DNA of 64,000 nucleotides from Hanleya hanleyi (Eukaryota; Mollusca; Polyplacophora; Lepidopleurida; Hanleyidae). Position numbers and translations under genes: made by a program. Position 1 is the first letter of the stretch; each line of letters opens with the position of its first letter. Location: NCBI GenBank assembly GCA_036873755.1, contig JAVTVY010033786.1, positions 62,001 through 126,000 on the forward strand, in the 5' to 3' direction. Positions 25,240 to 34,196 of this stretch are shown in pieces. The notes beneath the pieces were generated by a model. It had not been told where the DNA came from, ran no database searches, and saw only the letters and a program-made list of their open reading frames with translations.

Positions 25240-26345
25240 CATTCAACGCATGCGCGGTGGACCAAGGGTATGGAAATATACGTTTTGGGGTCTAGGGGAG
25301 CCACTAATGGTCCAATTGGGTCATATGAGGTATCCATGTCAAGCATTCGTAAAGGGGCATCCGACGGGTGGGTGTGGGGCTGGAATATCGGCATTCTGCG
25401 CATGCGCGGTGGACCAAGGGTATGGAAATAGACGTTTTGGGGTCTAGGGGAGCCACTAATGGTCCAATTGGGTCATATGAGGTATCAATGTGAAGCCTAT
25501 GTGAGGGGGCATCCGACGGGTGGGTGTGGGGTTGGAATATCGGCATTCTGCGCATGCGCAGTAGACCAAGGGTATGGAAATAGACGTTTTGGGATCTAGG
25601 AGAGCCACTATTGGTCCGATTGGGTCGAGTGAGGTATCAATGTGAAACCTATGTGAGGAGGCTGGGTGTGGGGTTGAAATAGCGGTATTCTGCGCATGCG
25701 CAGTAGACCAAGGGTATGGAAATACACGTTTTCGGGTCTTTGTGGGCCACTAGTGGTCCTATGGAGTCGTATGAGGTATCAATGTGAAGCCTATGTGAGG
25801 GGGCATCCGCCTGGACTAGTGTCTCGGCCGTTGTCAACATTCTGCGCATGCGCAGACAGGGAATTGTGGGAAAAGGGTATGGAAATAGACGTTTTGGGGG
25901 CTGGGTGGGCCACTAATGGTCTGATCGAGTCGTATGAGGTATCAATGTGAAGGATACGTGAGGGGGCATTCCCCTGGACCAGTGTGTCGTTCGTGTTCAA
26001 CATTCTGCGCATGCGCGAACAGGGAATTGTGGGAAAAGGGTATGGAAGTAGACGTTTTGGGATCGAGAGGAGTCCCTAGTGGGCCGATGGGGTCGAGTGA
26101 GGTATCCATGTGAAGCCTACGTGAGGGGGCATCCGCCTGGACTAGTATGTCGACCGTTGTCGACATTCTGCGCGTGCGCAGACAGGAAATTGTGCGAAAA
26201 GTGCATTGGAAGGAACGTTTTGGGGTCTAGGTGGGCCACTAATGGTCTGATTGAGTGGAGTGAGGTATCAATGTGATGCATACGTGAGGGCGCATCCCCT
26301 GGGTGGATGAGTGTTAGGAATATCGTCATTCTGCGCATGCGCAGG
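25240..26345 (+). repeat. Tandem units of about 150 bp, each with a TGCGCATGCGCA palindrome
   Basis: The palindrome or a one-base variant recurs at about 25245, 25398, 25551, 25692, 25846, 26007, 26170 and 26335. Each unit also carries GGTATGGAAATAGACGTTTT, GGCCACTA(A/G)TGGTC and GAGGTATCAATGTGAAG. The palindrome equals the consensus bound by the NRF-1 family. Confidence 0.88.
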
Positions 26346-26632
26346 CAGGCCGTAGTTGAGGCCGATATGGACCACTATTGGTCCGAATGAATCTAAGGAA
26401 GTGTTATTTTGTAGCGCTCTGGGTGTAGTCCACGACTTGAAGGAGTATCCACGTCACCTGTAGCGAAAACGGGAGTTTCGGAGGTGCGATGGAGTGCATA
26501 ACGGCCTAATGAGTGAGTGAGTGAGTGAAGCGTGCACAACGCCGGTGAGGTGTCCCCAACGCCCGTCTTAACGCATGGACGCATTAACGACGGTGAATGA
26601 GTGGGATGCTACAGGACTAATGGTTCCTCCGT

Positions 26633-26822
26633 TTTCATCATTTTGTGCATGCGCAGTCTGGCCGTAGTATAGAAGGCAGGCATTTTGGGATCTGTGAGTG
26701 GGTGAGCGAGGGAGTGAGTGAGTGAACGAGGGAGTGAGTGAGTGAGTGAGGCAGGGAGGGAGGGAGGGAGTGAGTGAGTGAGTGGTCATATAAGGTCGTT
26801 TGTACACCATTAGCCTCAATCT
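26633..26822 (+). promoter_or_regulatory. g1 promoter, cassette A1
   Basis: GAGT/GGGA purine repeats are followed by a TATA box (TATAAGG, 26789-26795) and an initiator-like TCAAT with its A at 26818, 29 bp from the TATA start. The other cassettes read TCAGTC at the same place. One further TGCATGCGCAG lies at about 26646. Confidence 0.65.
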
Positions 26823-26846
26823 GTATCCATCCTTTGACTGGATACC

Positions 26847-28079
26847 ATGTCGAGTACATGTCCGTTCTGTCAAAAGACACTCTCTTGTCGCGACAATATG
26901 CTCAGACATATGCGTCTAACGCATAGACAAGAGACACCACCAAGTCCCGCTATAGGTCCACCAAGTGGCGTAGAACATCCCTATACGATGACGGTGAGCG
27001 GCCCCACGGGGTGTGGAAAGACGTCCTGGGTGATGAAGTTCTTAGAGGAAGGTGTTGCAACCCCAGCTCCGACACGTGTTGTTTGGTGTTATAGCCAATG
27101 GCAGCCCGCCTACGAAACTCCAAGGTTACAGAATGTGAGCTTTGTCCCAGGAATTCCTCACGACATAGACGAACCCTATTACTTCGATTCCGAGCAGACC
27201 AACGTGGTAGTGCTCGATGATCTGATGAGTGTGGCCAAGGACAATTCGAAAATCGCCGACCTATTCACCAAAGGGTCCCATCATCGCAATCTGTCCGTCA
27301 TCTATTTGACTCAGAATCTCTTTCCTCAAGGGAAGGCGTCCAGAGATATTGCCTTGAACTGCCAATACTCTGTGTTGTTCTCCAACCCCATCGACAGAGC
27401 ACAAATCCGTGTGTTTGGTAGTCGAATTTATCCGCAGAACATCGACCATTTCATGCAGGCGTTTCAAGGAGCGACAAGTCGTCCGTACGGCTACCTGTTC
27501 GTAGATTTAAAAGCCCATACCCCGGAAGATAGTCGGCTGACGACCCACCTGTTACCCGGTGAGGCATCACCACAGCCCCTACACTATTCACTGAGTTCAC
27601 ATCTGGCAGAGCAGCAGCAGCAACCCGCTCCCGTACAGCGTGTCCCCTTCATACCATTAGTCCCCGAATACTACCCAACCGTGAAGGACCAACCCAAACC
27701 CGTACAAGGGAATGAATATAATGTGAACTCGAGGCTATGGAAGGATTTGTTCACAGAAAGAATGGACGCCGAGCTGGGGGAGATGTTGGAGGCCACAGGA
27801 AACAAGTTTCACCGCAAAGGGTATTCGAAAGAGGAAACCGCAATGTTAGCCCATAATACTTTGGCACCCAGACTACGGCGGGCTTTACGTCAGCAGTATG
27901 GTGACCTCTTGGCCCATATGAAATTGTTGGACAAGGACCCAGTCCATATGGAAATCAAAAGAACAGCGTCGATATTGAAAACGTCGGGCATGAACTGGAA
28001 AGCGGCGTATGTCACCGCAATAGCACAAAAGAAACATTTGTTGGAACGCATCATTAAGACCAAAAGCGTCTCACTATAA
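26847..28079 (+). CDS. g1: zinc finger-A32/FtsK-HerA-type packaging ATPase, cassette A1
   Basis: 410 residues, intact. An N-terminal C2H2 finger uses C5, C8, H21 and H26. Walker A is GPTGCGKT at 52-59 and Walker B is NVVVLDDL ending at D124-D125. They are followed by LFTKGSHHRNLSVIYLTQN (about 139-157), the arrangement typical of A32-like viral DNA-packaging ATPases (FtsK/HerA superfamily), where the TQ acts as sensor. A Gln/Pro-rich linker (about 255-290) leads to a helical C-terminal domain (about 295-403) that resembles the C-terminus of g3. Such enzymes pump DNA into capsids. No capsid gene is visible here. The start is chosen because it follows a TATA/initiator pair and the finger begins at residue 5. 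The stop overlaps the TATA box of g2. Confidence 0.88.
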   Translation: MSSTCPFCQKTLSCRDNMLRHMRLTHRQETPPSPAIGPPSGVEHPYTMTVSGPTGCGKTSWVMKFLEEGVATPAPTRVVWCYSQWQPAYETPRLQNVSFVPGIPHDIDEPYYFDSEQTNVVVLDDLMSVAKDNSKIADLFTKGSHHRNLSVIYLTQNLFPQGKASRDIALNCQYSVLFSNPIDRAQIRVFGSRIYPQNIDHFMQAFQGATSRPYGYLFVDLKAHTPEDSRLTTHLLPGEASPQPLHYSLSSHLAEQQQQPAPVQRVPFIPLVPEYYPTVKDQPKPVQGNEYNVNSRLWKDLFTERMDAELGEMLEATGNKFHRKGYSKEETAMLAHNTLAPRLRRALRQQYGDLLAHMKLLDKDPVHMEIKRTASILKTSGMNWKAAYVTAIAQKKHLLERIIKTKSVSL

Positions 28080-28083
28080 ATAG
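28075..28083 (+). promoter_or_regulatory. g2 TATA box overlapping the g1 stop codon
   Basis: TATAAATAG contains the g1 stop codon TAA. The g2 ATG follows at 28114. The same overlap exists in all four cassettes (31765, 35425, 44061). Confidence 0.6.
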
Positions 28084-28113
28084 GCCACACGGCACCAGTC
28101 CCCGCATTTCACC

Positions 28114-28914
28114 ATGAGCACTGCAGAGTCCAACTTGTTTGAATCCGACAACGAGGATATTCTAGCCGAAGCCTTACGTCAAGCCAATGTCGATGCTATT
28201 ATTGATACAGCGCAAGGTGGAGTCACCGTTCAGCACCAACGCATGTACTTCAAGCCGAAGCCTTACGTCAAGCCAATGTCGATGCTATTATTGATACAGC
28301 GCAAGGTGGAGTCACCGTTCAGCACCAACCCATGTACTTCAAGATCTTCATGGTACTCATATGAACAATCACAATCAAAGCGTGACTGAGATACATCGTT
28401 CTTTAGATGACGACCTTACAACGAATATTATGGATTAAGAATACTGATCAGCGATACGGATTTGATATTTTTGGAACATCATGATGTCTTGCCGGCATCA
28501 TTGAAAACTGTTGACCGCTTCTCTCTTGCAGGAAATAAGCCTATGTTTATGTATACTATGATTGTCTTTTTGAATTTGGTGCTAATACTGTTATATGGAA
28601 TATGGAATAGGTCTTTGGATTATGGACGCGGATATTCTCTAATGGACGACGGCTGGATTATGAATGACGGACTAGACGCTTGTAATTCACATCTTACCAC
28701 GCTGATAGATGACATACAATGGGTGACACGCGTATGTCTTCTGCTGCATAAGAAACAGATAATATCCAATGAGAATACCAACACAACTACCCGTGCCCAG
28801 AATCTGCTGACCCTGCACGAGGCATTTCAAACCTTTATGGAGACCCAGCTGGAGACGGGGAATTATCTTCTTCAGCCTCCAACATCAACGTCCAGTGATG
28901 GTGGACATTGCTAA
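28114..28914 (+). pseudogene. g2, small protein split by a retroelement fragment, cassette A1
   Basis: The N-terminal part (MSTAESNLFESDNED..., about 45 codons) is acidic and helical. An 89-bp stretch (from 28165) is then repeated in tandem, shifting the frame. A Penelope-like fragment (28330-28687) follows, and after it comes the C-terminal part, with LIDDIQWVTRVCLLLHKKQ, LLTLHEAFQTFM and a Ser/Thr-rich end. As a by-product the retroelement tail and the g2 C-terminus are open together as a 150-codon chimera (28462-28914) with one hydrophobic segment. Function unknown. No cassette in the window has an uninterrupted g2. Confidence 0.65.
28330..28687 (+). mobile_element. Penelope-like 3' fragment inside g2, cassette A1
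   Basis: CCATGTACTTCAAGATC... to ...GACGCTTGTAATT, about 358 bp, same 3' end as the other copies. The 5' junction shares the short word AACxCATG with g2. The fragment at the same place in A2 and A3 shows that it entered before the cassette was multiplied. Confidence 0.85.
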
Positions 28915-29124
28915 CGCGTTGACACAGGTATGGAGACGGGCGTTGAGACGGAAGTTATGGCGTTGAGATGGGCGTTAAAGCGTAACAACGGGCGTTGATG
29001 GGCGTCACTGCATTTCGATGTATTGGTGTCAGCTTCTGAGCTAATTCACCAGGGCGTTGAAGCGTTAAGCTAAGCGTTGACGGGCGTCTATAAAAGCAAG
29101 TGTATTGCTAAAACATGCTCAGTC
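28915..29124 (+). promoter_or_regulatory. g3 promoter with GCGTTGA/GCGTTAA array, cassette A1
   Basis: About ten GCGTTGA, GCGTTAA or close variants lie between 28912 and 29086, ahead of a TATA box (TATAAAAG, 29089-29096) and an initiator CTCAGTC with its A at 29121. The array is kept in A2, A3 and B with small length changes. Confidence 0.6.
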
Positions 29125-29141
29125 GACGTTCAACCGTCGAC

Positions 29142-29708
29142 ATGACTTATACTTGCTTTGAATGCGAACGCACGTTCACCAGACATTACGATATGATGCG
29201 ACACCAGAAGACTTTCCATCCAGACTCCGAGGAGCCCGTTGAGGCAGATGCTGATACAGAGATTGATGAGAGTGCATCGACTGATACCGAATCCAAGATT
29301 GCTGACAGTCTATCTAGTGATATGGAGAGCTTGACCTCGGATAGTCAGCCTACATCCCAGGAAAGTGAGGCAGAACCTACCTTCTGGGATCGTATTGTGA
29401 CAGCAGCTATCAATACTCACGCTGAAGCGATCGAGGACGCGGGACAGGATAACTTACAAGAGGCGTACACCGAAATGCGGCCCCGCATCAGGAAAACAGC
29501 CATGGCGATCTATGAACAGTATACCTTACTACCGCTTGAAATGAAAGGCGACCCCACGCACAGGTCCATCATGAAGACCAAGCGTCACTTGGAAGAGGAT
29601 ATGGGTTTACCACCCACCGAGGCCCTGGAAAATGCGATTAGAATGCGCAAACAACTGTTTCAGGACATGCTGCCCGACGAATATCCAGGCCTGTCCGAGG
29701 AGGACTAG
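29142..29708 (+). CDS. g3: zinc finger-acidic protein with the g1-type C-terminal domain, cassette A1
   Basis: 188 residues from the ATG at 29142. An in-frame ATG at 29115 lies upstream of the predicted transcription start and is missing in cassette B, so the second is preferred. A C2H2 finger uses C5, C8, H21 and H26, the same positions as in g1. Residues 30-75 are very acidic and Ser/Thr-rich (EADADTEIDESASTDTESK). The C-terminal half begins FWDRIV, continues with MRPRIRKTAMAIYEQY and DPTHRSIMKTKRHLEE, and ends in a helix. It aligns by eye with g1 residues 295-403 (a W, then LxPxxR, then DPxHxxI, then AI and a K-rich helix). Probable DNA- or partner-binding accessory protein; function not known. 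This is the only intact g3. Confidence 0.7.
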   Translation: MTYTCFECERTFTRHYDMMRHQKTFHPDSEEPVEADADTEIDESASTDTESKIADSLSSDMESLTSDSQPTSQESEAEPTFWDRIVTAAINTHAEAIEDAGQDNLQEAYTEMRPRIRKTAMAIYEQYTLLPLEMKGDPTHRSIMKTKRHLEEDMGLPPTEALENAIRMRKQLFQDMLPDEYPGLSEED

Positions 29709-29880
29709 AACAAAAGGATGGAACTTTCTGAAACGACGACTTCTGATTGGACAGCCGAGCATACATCTAACGGACAAGAACGAGTATGACAGATGCAAAT
29801 GGCGGCCTCTGATTGGACAAGAGTCTTCTTGAATTTTAAACCTACCCATCTCTAACTATCAATACGGAAACACGCATGTT
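29709..29880 (+). promoter_or_regulatory. g4 promoter with two inverted CCAAT boxes, cassette A1
   Basis: CTGATTGGAC occurs at about 29741 and 29810 (inverted CCAAT, the NF-Y core). A weakened TATA (CTATCAATA) is at about 29855; cassette B keeps TATAAATA there. A diverged copy of this 110-bp block lies at 46234-46345. Confidence 0.5.
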
Positions 29881-29918
29881 AGATGTACATTCTCACAACC
29901 TGTACCAGACCCGATCAA

Positions 29919-30179
29919 ATGGAGAAGCCAGCCAAGTCCAAGGCAGACGAGCAATCGTTGAAGATTGACGAACAGGTGCCGGTTCCCGCTCGACTCCCCA
30001 AAAGAGTTACCAAAAGATACCTACCCATAACTATGGAAATGATAGATGATTTCTTCAGTGTGGGTTACAGTTCAACGCATGCGCGGTGGACCAAGGGTAT
30101 GGAAATATATGACGTCGTCAGTGAGAGTAGTAGCGAAAACGGGAGTTTCGGAGGTGCGATGGAGTGCATAACGGCCTAA
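29919..30179 (+). pseudogene. g4 with replaced C-terminus, cassette A1
   Basis: Starts MEKPAKSKADEQSL, followed by a basic PARLPKRVTKRYLPITMEMIDDFF segment in two parts and GYSS. At about 30074 the reading runs into terminal-repeat sequence (GCATGCGCGGTGGACC) and ends after a meaningless tail at 30179. Cassette B shows the original end, which is cysteine-rich. The true start is probably 29919, because the earlier ATG at 29883 lies at or before the predicted transcription start. Confidence 0.5.
30068..30135 (+). other. Cassette junction A1/A2
   Basis: g4 sequence ending TTCAAC joins a 35-bp piece of the outer TIR (as at 25239-25275) and then the inner TIR from GTCAGTGAGAGTAGTAGCG. TTCAAC is shared by both partners, so the joint shows 6-bp microhomology. 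The identical junction recurs at about 33748, between A2 and A3. Confidence 0.7.
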
Positions 30180-30399
30180 TGAGTGAGTGAGTGAGTGAAG
30201 CGTGCACACCGCCGGTGAGGCGTCCCCAACGCCCGTCTTAACGCATGGACGCATTAACGACGGTGAGTGAGTGGGATGCTACAGGACTAATGGTTCCTCC
30301 GTTTTCATCATTTTGTGCATGCGCAGTCTGGCCGTAATATAGAAAGCAGGCATTTTGGGATCTGTGAGTGGGTGAGCGAGGGAGTGAGTGAGTGAACGA

Positions 30400-30512
30400 G
30401 GGAGTGAGTGAGTGAACGAGGGAGTGAGTGAGTGAGTGAGGCAGGGAGGGAGGGAGGGAGTGAGTGAGTGAGTGGTCATATAAGGTCGTTTGTACACCAT
30501 TAGCCTCAGTCT
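30400..30512 (+). promoter_or_regulatory. g1 promoter, cassette A2
   Basis: TATAAGG at 30479-30485, initiator TCAGTC with A at 30508. One extra AGTGAGTGAACGAGGG unit compared with A1 and A3 accounts for most of the 30-bp length difference between cassettes. Confidence 0.65.
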
Positions 30513-30536
30513 GTATCCATCCTTTGACTGGATACC

Positions 30537-31769
30537 ATGTCGAGTACATGTCCGTTCTGTCAAAAGACACTCTCTCGTCGCGACAATATGCTCAGACATA
30601 TGCGTCTAGCGCATAGACAAGAGACACCACCAAGTCCCGCTATAGGTCCACCAAGTGGCGTAGAACATCCCTATACGATGACGGTGAGCGGCCCCACGGG
30701 GTGTGGAAAGACGTCCTGGGTGATGAAGTTCTTAGAGGAAGGTGTGGCAACCCCAGCTTCGACACGTGTTGTTTGGTGTTATAGCCAATGGCAGCCCGCC
30801 TACGAAACTACAAGGTTACAGAATGTGAGCTTTGTCCCAGGAATTCCTCACGACATAGACGAACCCTATTACTTCGATTCCGAGCAGACCAACGTGGTAG
30901 TGCTCGATGATCTGATGAGTGTGGCCAAGGACAATTCGAAAATCGCCGACCTATTCACCAAAGGGTCCCATCATCGCAATCTATCCGTCATCTATTTGAC
31001 TCAGAATCTCTTTCCTCAAGGGAAGGCGTCCAGAGATATTGCCTTGAACTGCCAATACTCTGTGTTGTTCTCCAACCCCATCGACAGAGCACAAATCCGT
31101 GTGTTTGGTAGTCGAATTTATCCGCAGAACATCGACCATTTCATGCAGGCGTTTCAAGGAGCGACAAGTCGTCCGTACGGCTACCTGTTCGTAGATTTAA
31201 AAGCCCATACCCCGGAAGATCGTCGGCTGACGACCCACCTGTTACCCGGTGAGGCATCACCACAGCCCCTACACTATTCACTGAGTCCACATCTGGCAGA
31301 GCAGCAGCAGCAACCCGCTCCCGTACAGCGTGTCCCCTTCATACCATTAGTCCCCGAATACTACCCAACCGTGAAGGACCAACCCAAACCCGTACAAGGG
31401 AATGAATATAATGTGAACTCGAGGCTATGGAAGGATTTGTTCACAGAAAGAATGGACGCCGAGCTGGGGGAGATGTTGGAGGCCACAGGAAACAAGTTTC
31501 ACCGCAAAGGGTATTCGAAAGAGGAAACCGCAATGTTAGCCCATAATACTTTGGCACCCAGACTACGGCGGGCTTTACGTCAGCAGTATGGTGACCTCTT
31601 GGCCCATATGAAATTGTTGGACAAGGACCCAGTCCATATGCAAATCGGAAGAACAGCGTCGATGTTGAAAACGTCGGGCATGAACTGGAAAGCGGCGTAT
31701 GTCACCGCAATAGCACAAAAGAAACATTTGTTGGAACGCATCATTAAGACCAAAAGCGTCTCACTATAA
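30537..31769 (+). CDS. g1: zinc finger-packaging ATPase, cassette A2
   Basis: 410 residues, intact, with the same finger, Walker A (GPTGCGKT), Walker B (LDD) and TQN sensor as A1. It differs from A1 at under a dozen residues, for example R instead of C at 14, A instead of T at 25, and changes in the linker and near residue 370. The stop again lies in TATAAATAG. The g1-g2 spacer lacks 9 bp (AGTCCCCGC) present in A1, A3 and, nearly identically, B. Confidence 0.88.
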   Translation: MSSTCPFCQKTLSRRDNMLRHMRLAHRQETPPSPAIGPPSGVEHPYTMTVSGPTGCGKTSWVMKFLEEGVATPASTRVVWCYSQWQPAYETTRLQNVSFVPGIPHDIDEPYYFDSEQTNVVVLDDLMSVAKDNSKIADLFTKGSHHRNLSVIYLTQNLFPQGKASRDIALNCQYSVLFSNPIDRAQIRVFGSRIYPQNIDHFMQAFQGATSRPYGYLFVDLKAHTPEDRRLTTHLLPGEASPQPLHYSLSPHLAEQQQQPAPVQRVPFIPLVPEYYPTVKDQPKPVQGNEYNVNSRLWKDLFTERMDAELGEMLEATGNKFHRKGYSKEETAMLAHNTLAPRLRRALRQQYGDLLAHMKLLDKDPVHMQIGRTASMLKTSGMNWKAAYVTAIAQKKHLLERIIKTKSVSL

Positions 31770-31794
31770 ATAGGCCACACGGCACCATTTCACC

Positions 31795-32595
31795 ATGAGC
31801 ACTGCAGAGTCCAACTTGTTTGAATCCGACAACGAGGATATTCTAGCCGAAGCCTTACGTCAAGCCAATGTCGATGCTATTATTGATACAGCGCAAGGTG
31901 GAGTCACCGTTCAGCACCAACGCATGTACTTCACGCCGAAGCCTTACGTCAAGCCAATGTCGATGCTATTATTGATACAGCGCAAGGTGGAGTCACCGTT
32001 CAGCACCAACCCATGTACTTCAAGATCCTCATGGTACTCATATGAACAGTCACAATCAAAGCGTGACTGAGATACATCGTTCTTTAGATGACGACCTTAC
32101 AACGAATATTATGGATTAAGAATACTGATCAGCGATACGGATTTGATATTTTTGGAACATCATGATGTCTTGCCGGCATCATTGAAAACTGTTGACCGCT
32201 TCTCTCTTGCAGGAAATAAGCCTATGTTTATGTATACTATGATTGTCTTTTTGAATTTGGTGCTAATACTGTTATATGGAATATGGAATAGGTCTTTGGA
32301 TTATGGACGCGGATATTCTCTAATGGACGACGGCTGGATTATGAATGACGTACTAGACGCTTGTAATTCACATCTTACCACGCTGATAGATGACATACAA
32401 TGGGTGACACGCGTATGTCTTCTGCTGCATAAGAAACAGATAATATCCAATGAGAATACCAACACAACTACCCGTGCCCAGAATCTGCTGACCCTGCACG
32501 AGGCATTTCAAACCTTTATGGAGACCCAGCTGGAGACGGGGAATTATCTTCTTCAGCCTCCAACATCAACGTCCAGTGATGGTGGACATTGCTAA
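31795..32595 (+). pseudogene. g2, split by the retroelement fragment, cassette A2
   Basis: Same structure as in A1: acidic N-terminus, 89-bp tandem repeat, Penelope-like fragment (32011-32368), then the C-terminal LIDDIQWVTRV part, open in frame with the retroelement tail (32143-32595). Confidence 0.65.
32011..32368 (+). mobile_element. Penelope-like 3' fragment inside g2, cassette A2
   Basis: Same insertion point and ends as in A1; inherited by cassette duplication. Confidence 0.85.
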
Positions 32596-32805
32596 CGCGT
32601 TGACACAGGTATGGAGACGGGCGTTGAGACGGAAGTTATGGCGTTGAGATGGGCGTTAAAGCGTAACAACGGGCGTTGATGGGCGTCACTGCATTTCGAT
32701 GTATTGGTGTCAGCTTCTGAGCTAATTCACCAGGGCGTTGAAGCGTTAAGCTAAGCGTTGACGGGCGTCTATAAAAGCAAGTGTATTGCTAAAACATGCT
32801 CAGTC
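32596..32805 (+). promoter_or_regulatory. g3 promoter with GCGTTGA array, cassette A2
   Basis: Same array, TATAAAAG and CTCAGTC initiator as in A1. Confidence 0.6.
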
Positions 32806-32822
32806 GACGTTCAACCGTCGAC

Positions 32823-33388
32823 ATGACTTATACTTGCTTTGAATGCGAACGCACGTTCACCAGACATTACGATATGATGCGACACCAGAAGACTTTCCAT
32901 CCAGACTCCGAGGAGCCCGTTGAGGCAGATGCTGATACAGAGATTGATGAGAGTGCATCGACTGATACCGAATCCAAGATTGCTGACAGTCTATCTACTG
33001 ATATGGAGAGCTTGACCTCAGATAGTCAGCCTACATCCCAGGAAAGTGAGGCAGAACCTACCTTCTGGGTCGTATTGTGACAGCAGCTATCAATACTCAC
33101 GCTGAAGCGATCGAGGACGCGGGACAGGATAACTTACAACAGGCGTACACCGAAATGCGGCCCCGCATCAGGAAAACAGCCATGGCGATCTATGAACAGT
33201 ATACCTTACTACCGCTTGAAATGAAAGGCGACCCCACGCACAGGTCCATCATGAAGACCAAGCGTCACTTGGAAGAGGATATGGGTTTACCACCCACCGA
33301 GGCCCTGGAAAATGCGATTAGAATGCGCAAACAACTGTTTCAGGACATGCTGCCCGACGAATATCCAGGCCTGTCCGAGGAGGACTAG
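32823..33388 (+). pseudogene. g3 with one-base deletion, cassette A2
   Basis: Identical layout to A1 g3. One base is missing in the TTCTGGGTCGTATT stretch at about 33068, where A1 has an extra A, so the frame shifts just as the C-terminal domain begins. Both halves remain open in different frames (to 33080, and 33077-33388). The lesion looks recent. Confidence 0.75.
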
Positions 33389-33598
33389 AACAAAAGGATG
33401 GAACTTTCTGAAACGACGACTTCTGATTGGACAGCCGAGCATACATCTAACGGACAAGAACGAGTATGACAGATGCAAATGGCGGCCTCTGATTGGACAA
33501 GAGTCTTCTTGAATTTTAAACCTACCCATCTCTAACTATCAATACGGAAACACGCATGTTAGATGTACATTCTCACAACCTGTACCAGACCCGATCAA

Positions 33599-33859
33599 AT
33601 GGAGAAGCCAGCCAAGTCCAAGGCAGACGAGCAATCGTTGAAGATTGACGAACAGGTGCCGGTTCCCGCTCGACTCCCCAAAAGAGTTACCAAAAGATAC
33701 CTACCCATAACTATGGAAATGATAGATGATTTCTTCAGTGTGGGTTACAGTTCAACGCATGCGCGGTGGACCAAGGGTATGGAAATATATGACGTCGTCA
33801 GTGAGAGTAGTAGCGAAAACGGGAGTTTCGGAGGTGCGATGGAGTGCATAACGGCCTAA
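33599..33859 (+). pseudogene. g4 with replaced C-terminus, cassette A2
   Basis: Same as A1 g4, including the run into terminal-repeat sequence at the A2/A3 junction (about 33754). Confidence 0.5.
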
Positions 33860-34059
33860 TGAGTGAGTGAGTGAGTGAAGCGTGCACACCGCCGGTGAGG
33901 CGTCCCCAACGCCCGTCTTAACGCATGGACGCATTAACGACGGTGAGTGAGTGGGATGCTACAGGACTAATGGTTCCTCCGTTTTCATCATTTTGTGCAT
34001 GCGCAGTCTGGCCGTAATATAGAAAGCAGGCATTTTGGGATCTGTGAGTGGGTGAGCGA

Positions 34060-34172
34060 GGGAGTGAGTGAGTGAACGAGGGAGTGAGTGAGTGAGTGAG
34101 GCAGGGAGGGAGGGAGGGAGTGAGTGAGTGAGTGGTCATATAAGGTCGTTTGTACACCATTAGCCTCAGTCT
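34060..34172 (+). promoter_or_regulatory. g1 promoter, cassette A3
   Basis: TATAAGG at 34139-34145, initiator TCAGTC with A at 34168. Confidence 0.65.
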
Positions 34173-34196
34173 GTATCCATCCTTTGACTGGATACC

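Larger units (their letters stand above)
24376..26632 (+). repeat. Element A left terminal inverted repeat
   Basis: Pairs with 36756-38529 in reverse. Outer part: ACTCATATTTTGCCGGGGGA, CTCTTGCATCCGAC and a CCTCCGCGGTGATGCGGTCA block. Middle part: eight tandem units of about 150 bp. Inner part: GTAGCGAAAACGGGAGTTTCGG, GAGT runs and GGACTAATGGTTCCTCCG. It is longer than its partner because of a 526-bp insertion, and it has lost the CRE-like triplet present in the other arms. Confidence 0.88.

Noticed and set aside
25240..26345. Recurring frames (65-84 codons) in the terminal repeats, also at 37118-38136, 41443-42251 and 51094-51791
   Set aside because: They follow the tandem TIR units in both orientations and differ in frame from unit to unit. 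They have no start signal and are best explained as repeat by-products.
25240..26345. CRISPR-like appearance of the evenly spaced palindromes
   Set aside because: The sequence between palindromes is itself conserved from unit to unit, so this is a satellite-type tandem repeat in a eukaryotic element.
26568..26909. Minus-strand frames rich in THSLTHSL (also 30238-30599, 33918-34259, 42618-42898)
   Set aside because: They are antisense readings of the GAGT/GGGA repeats and the start of g1.
29115..29141. Upstream ATG as the g3 start
   Set aside because: It lies before the predicted transcription start and is ACG in element B.
29607..29849. 80-codon minus frame (also 33287-33529 and 45513-45755)
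   Set aside because: Antisense shadow of the end of g3 and the g4 promoter. Its conservation follows from g3.
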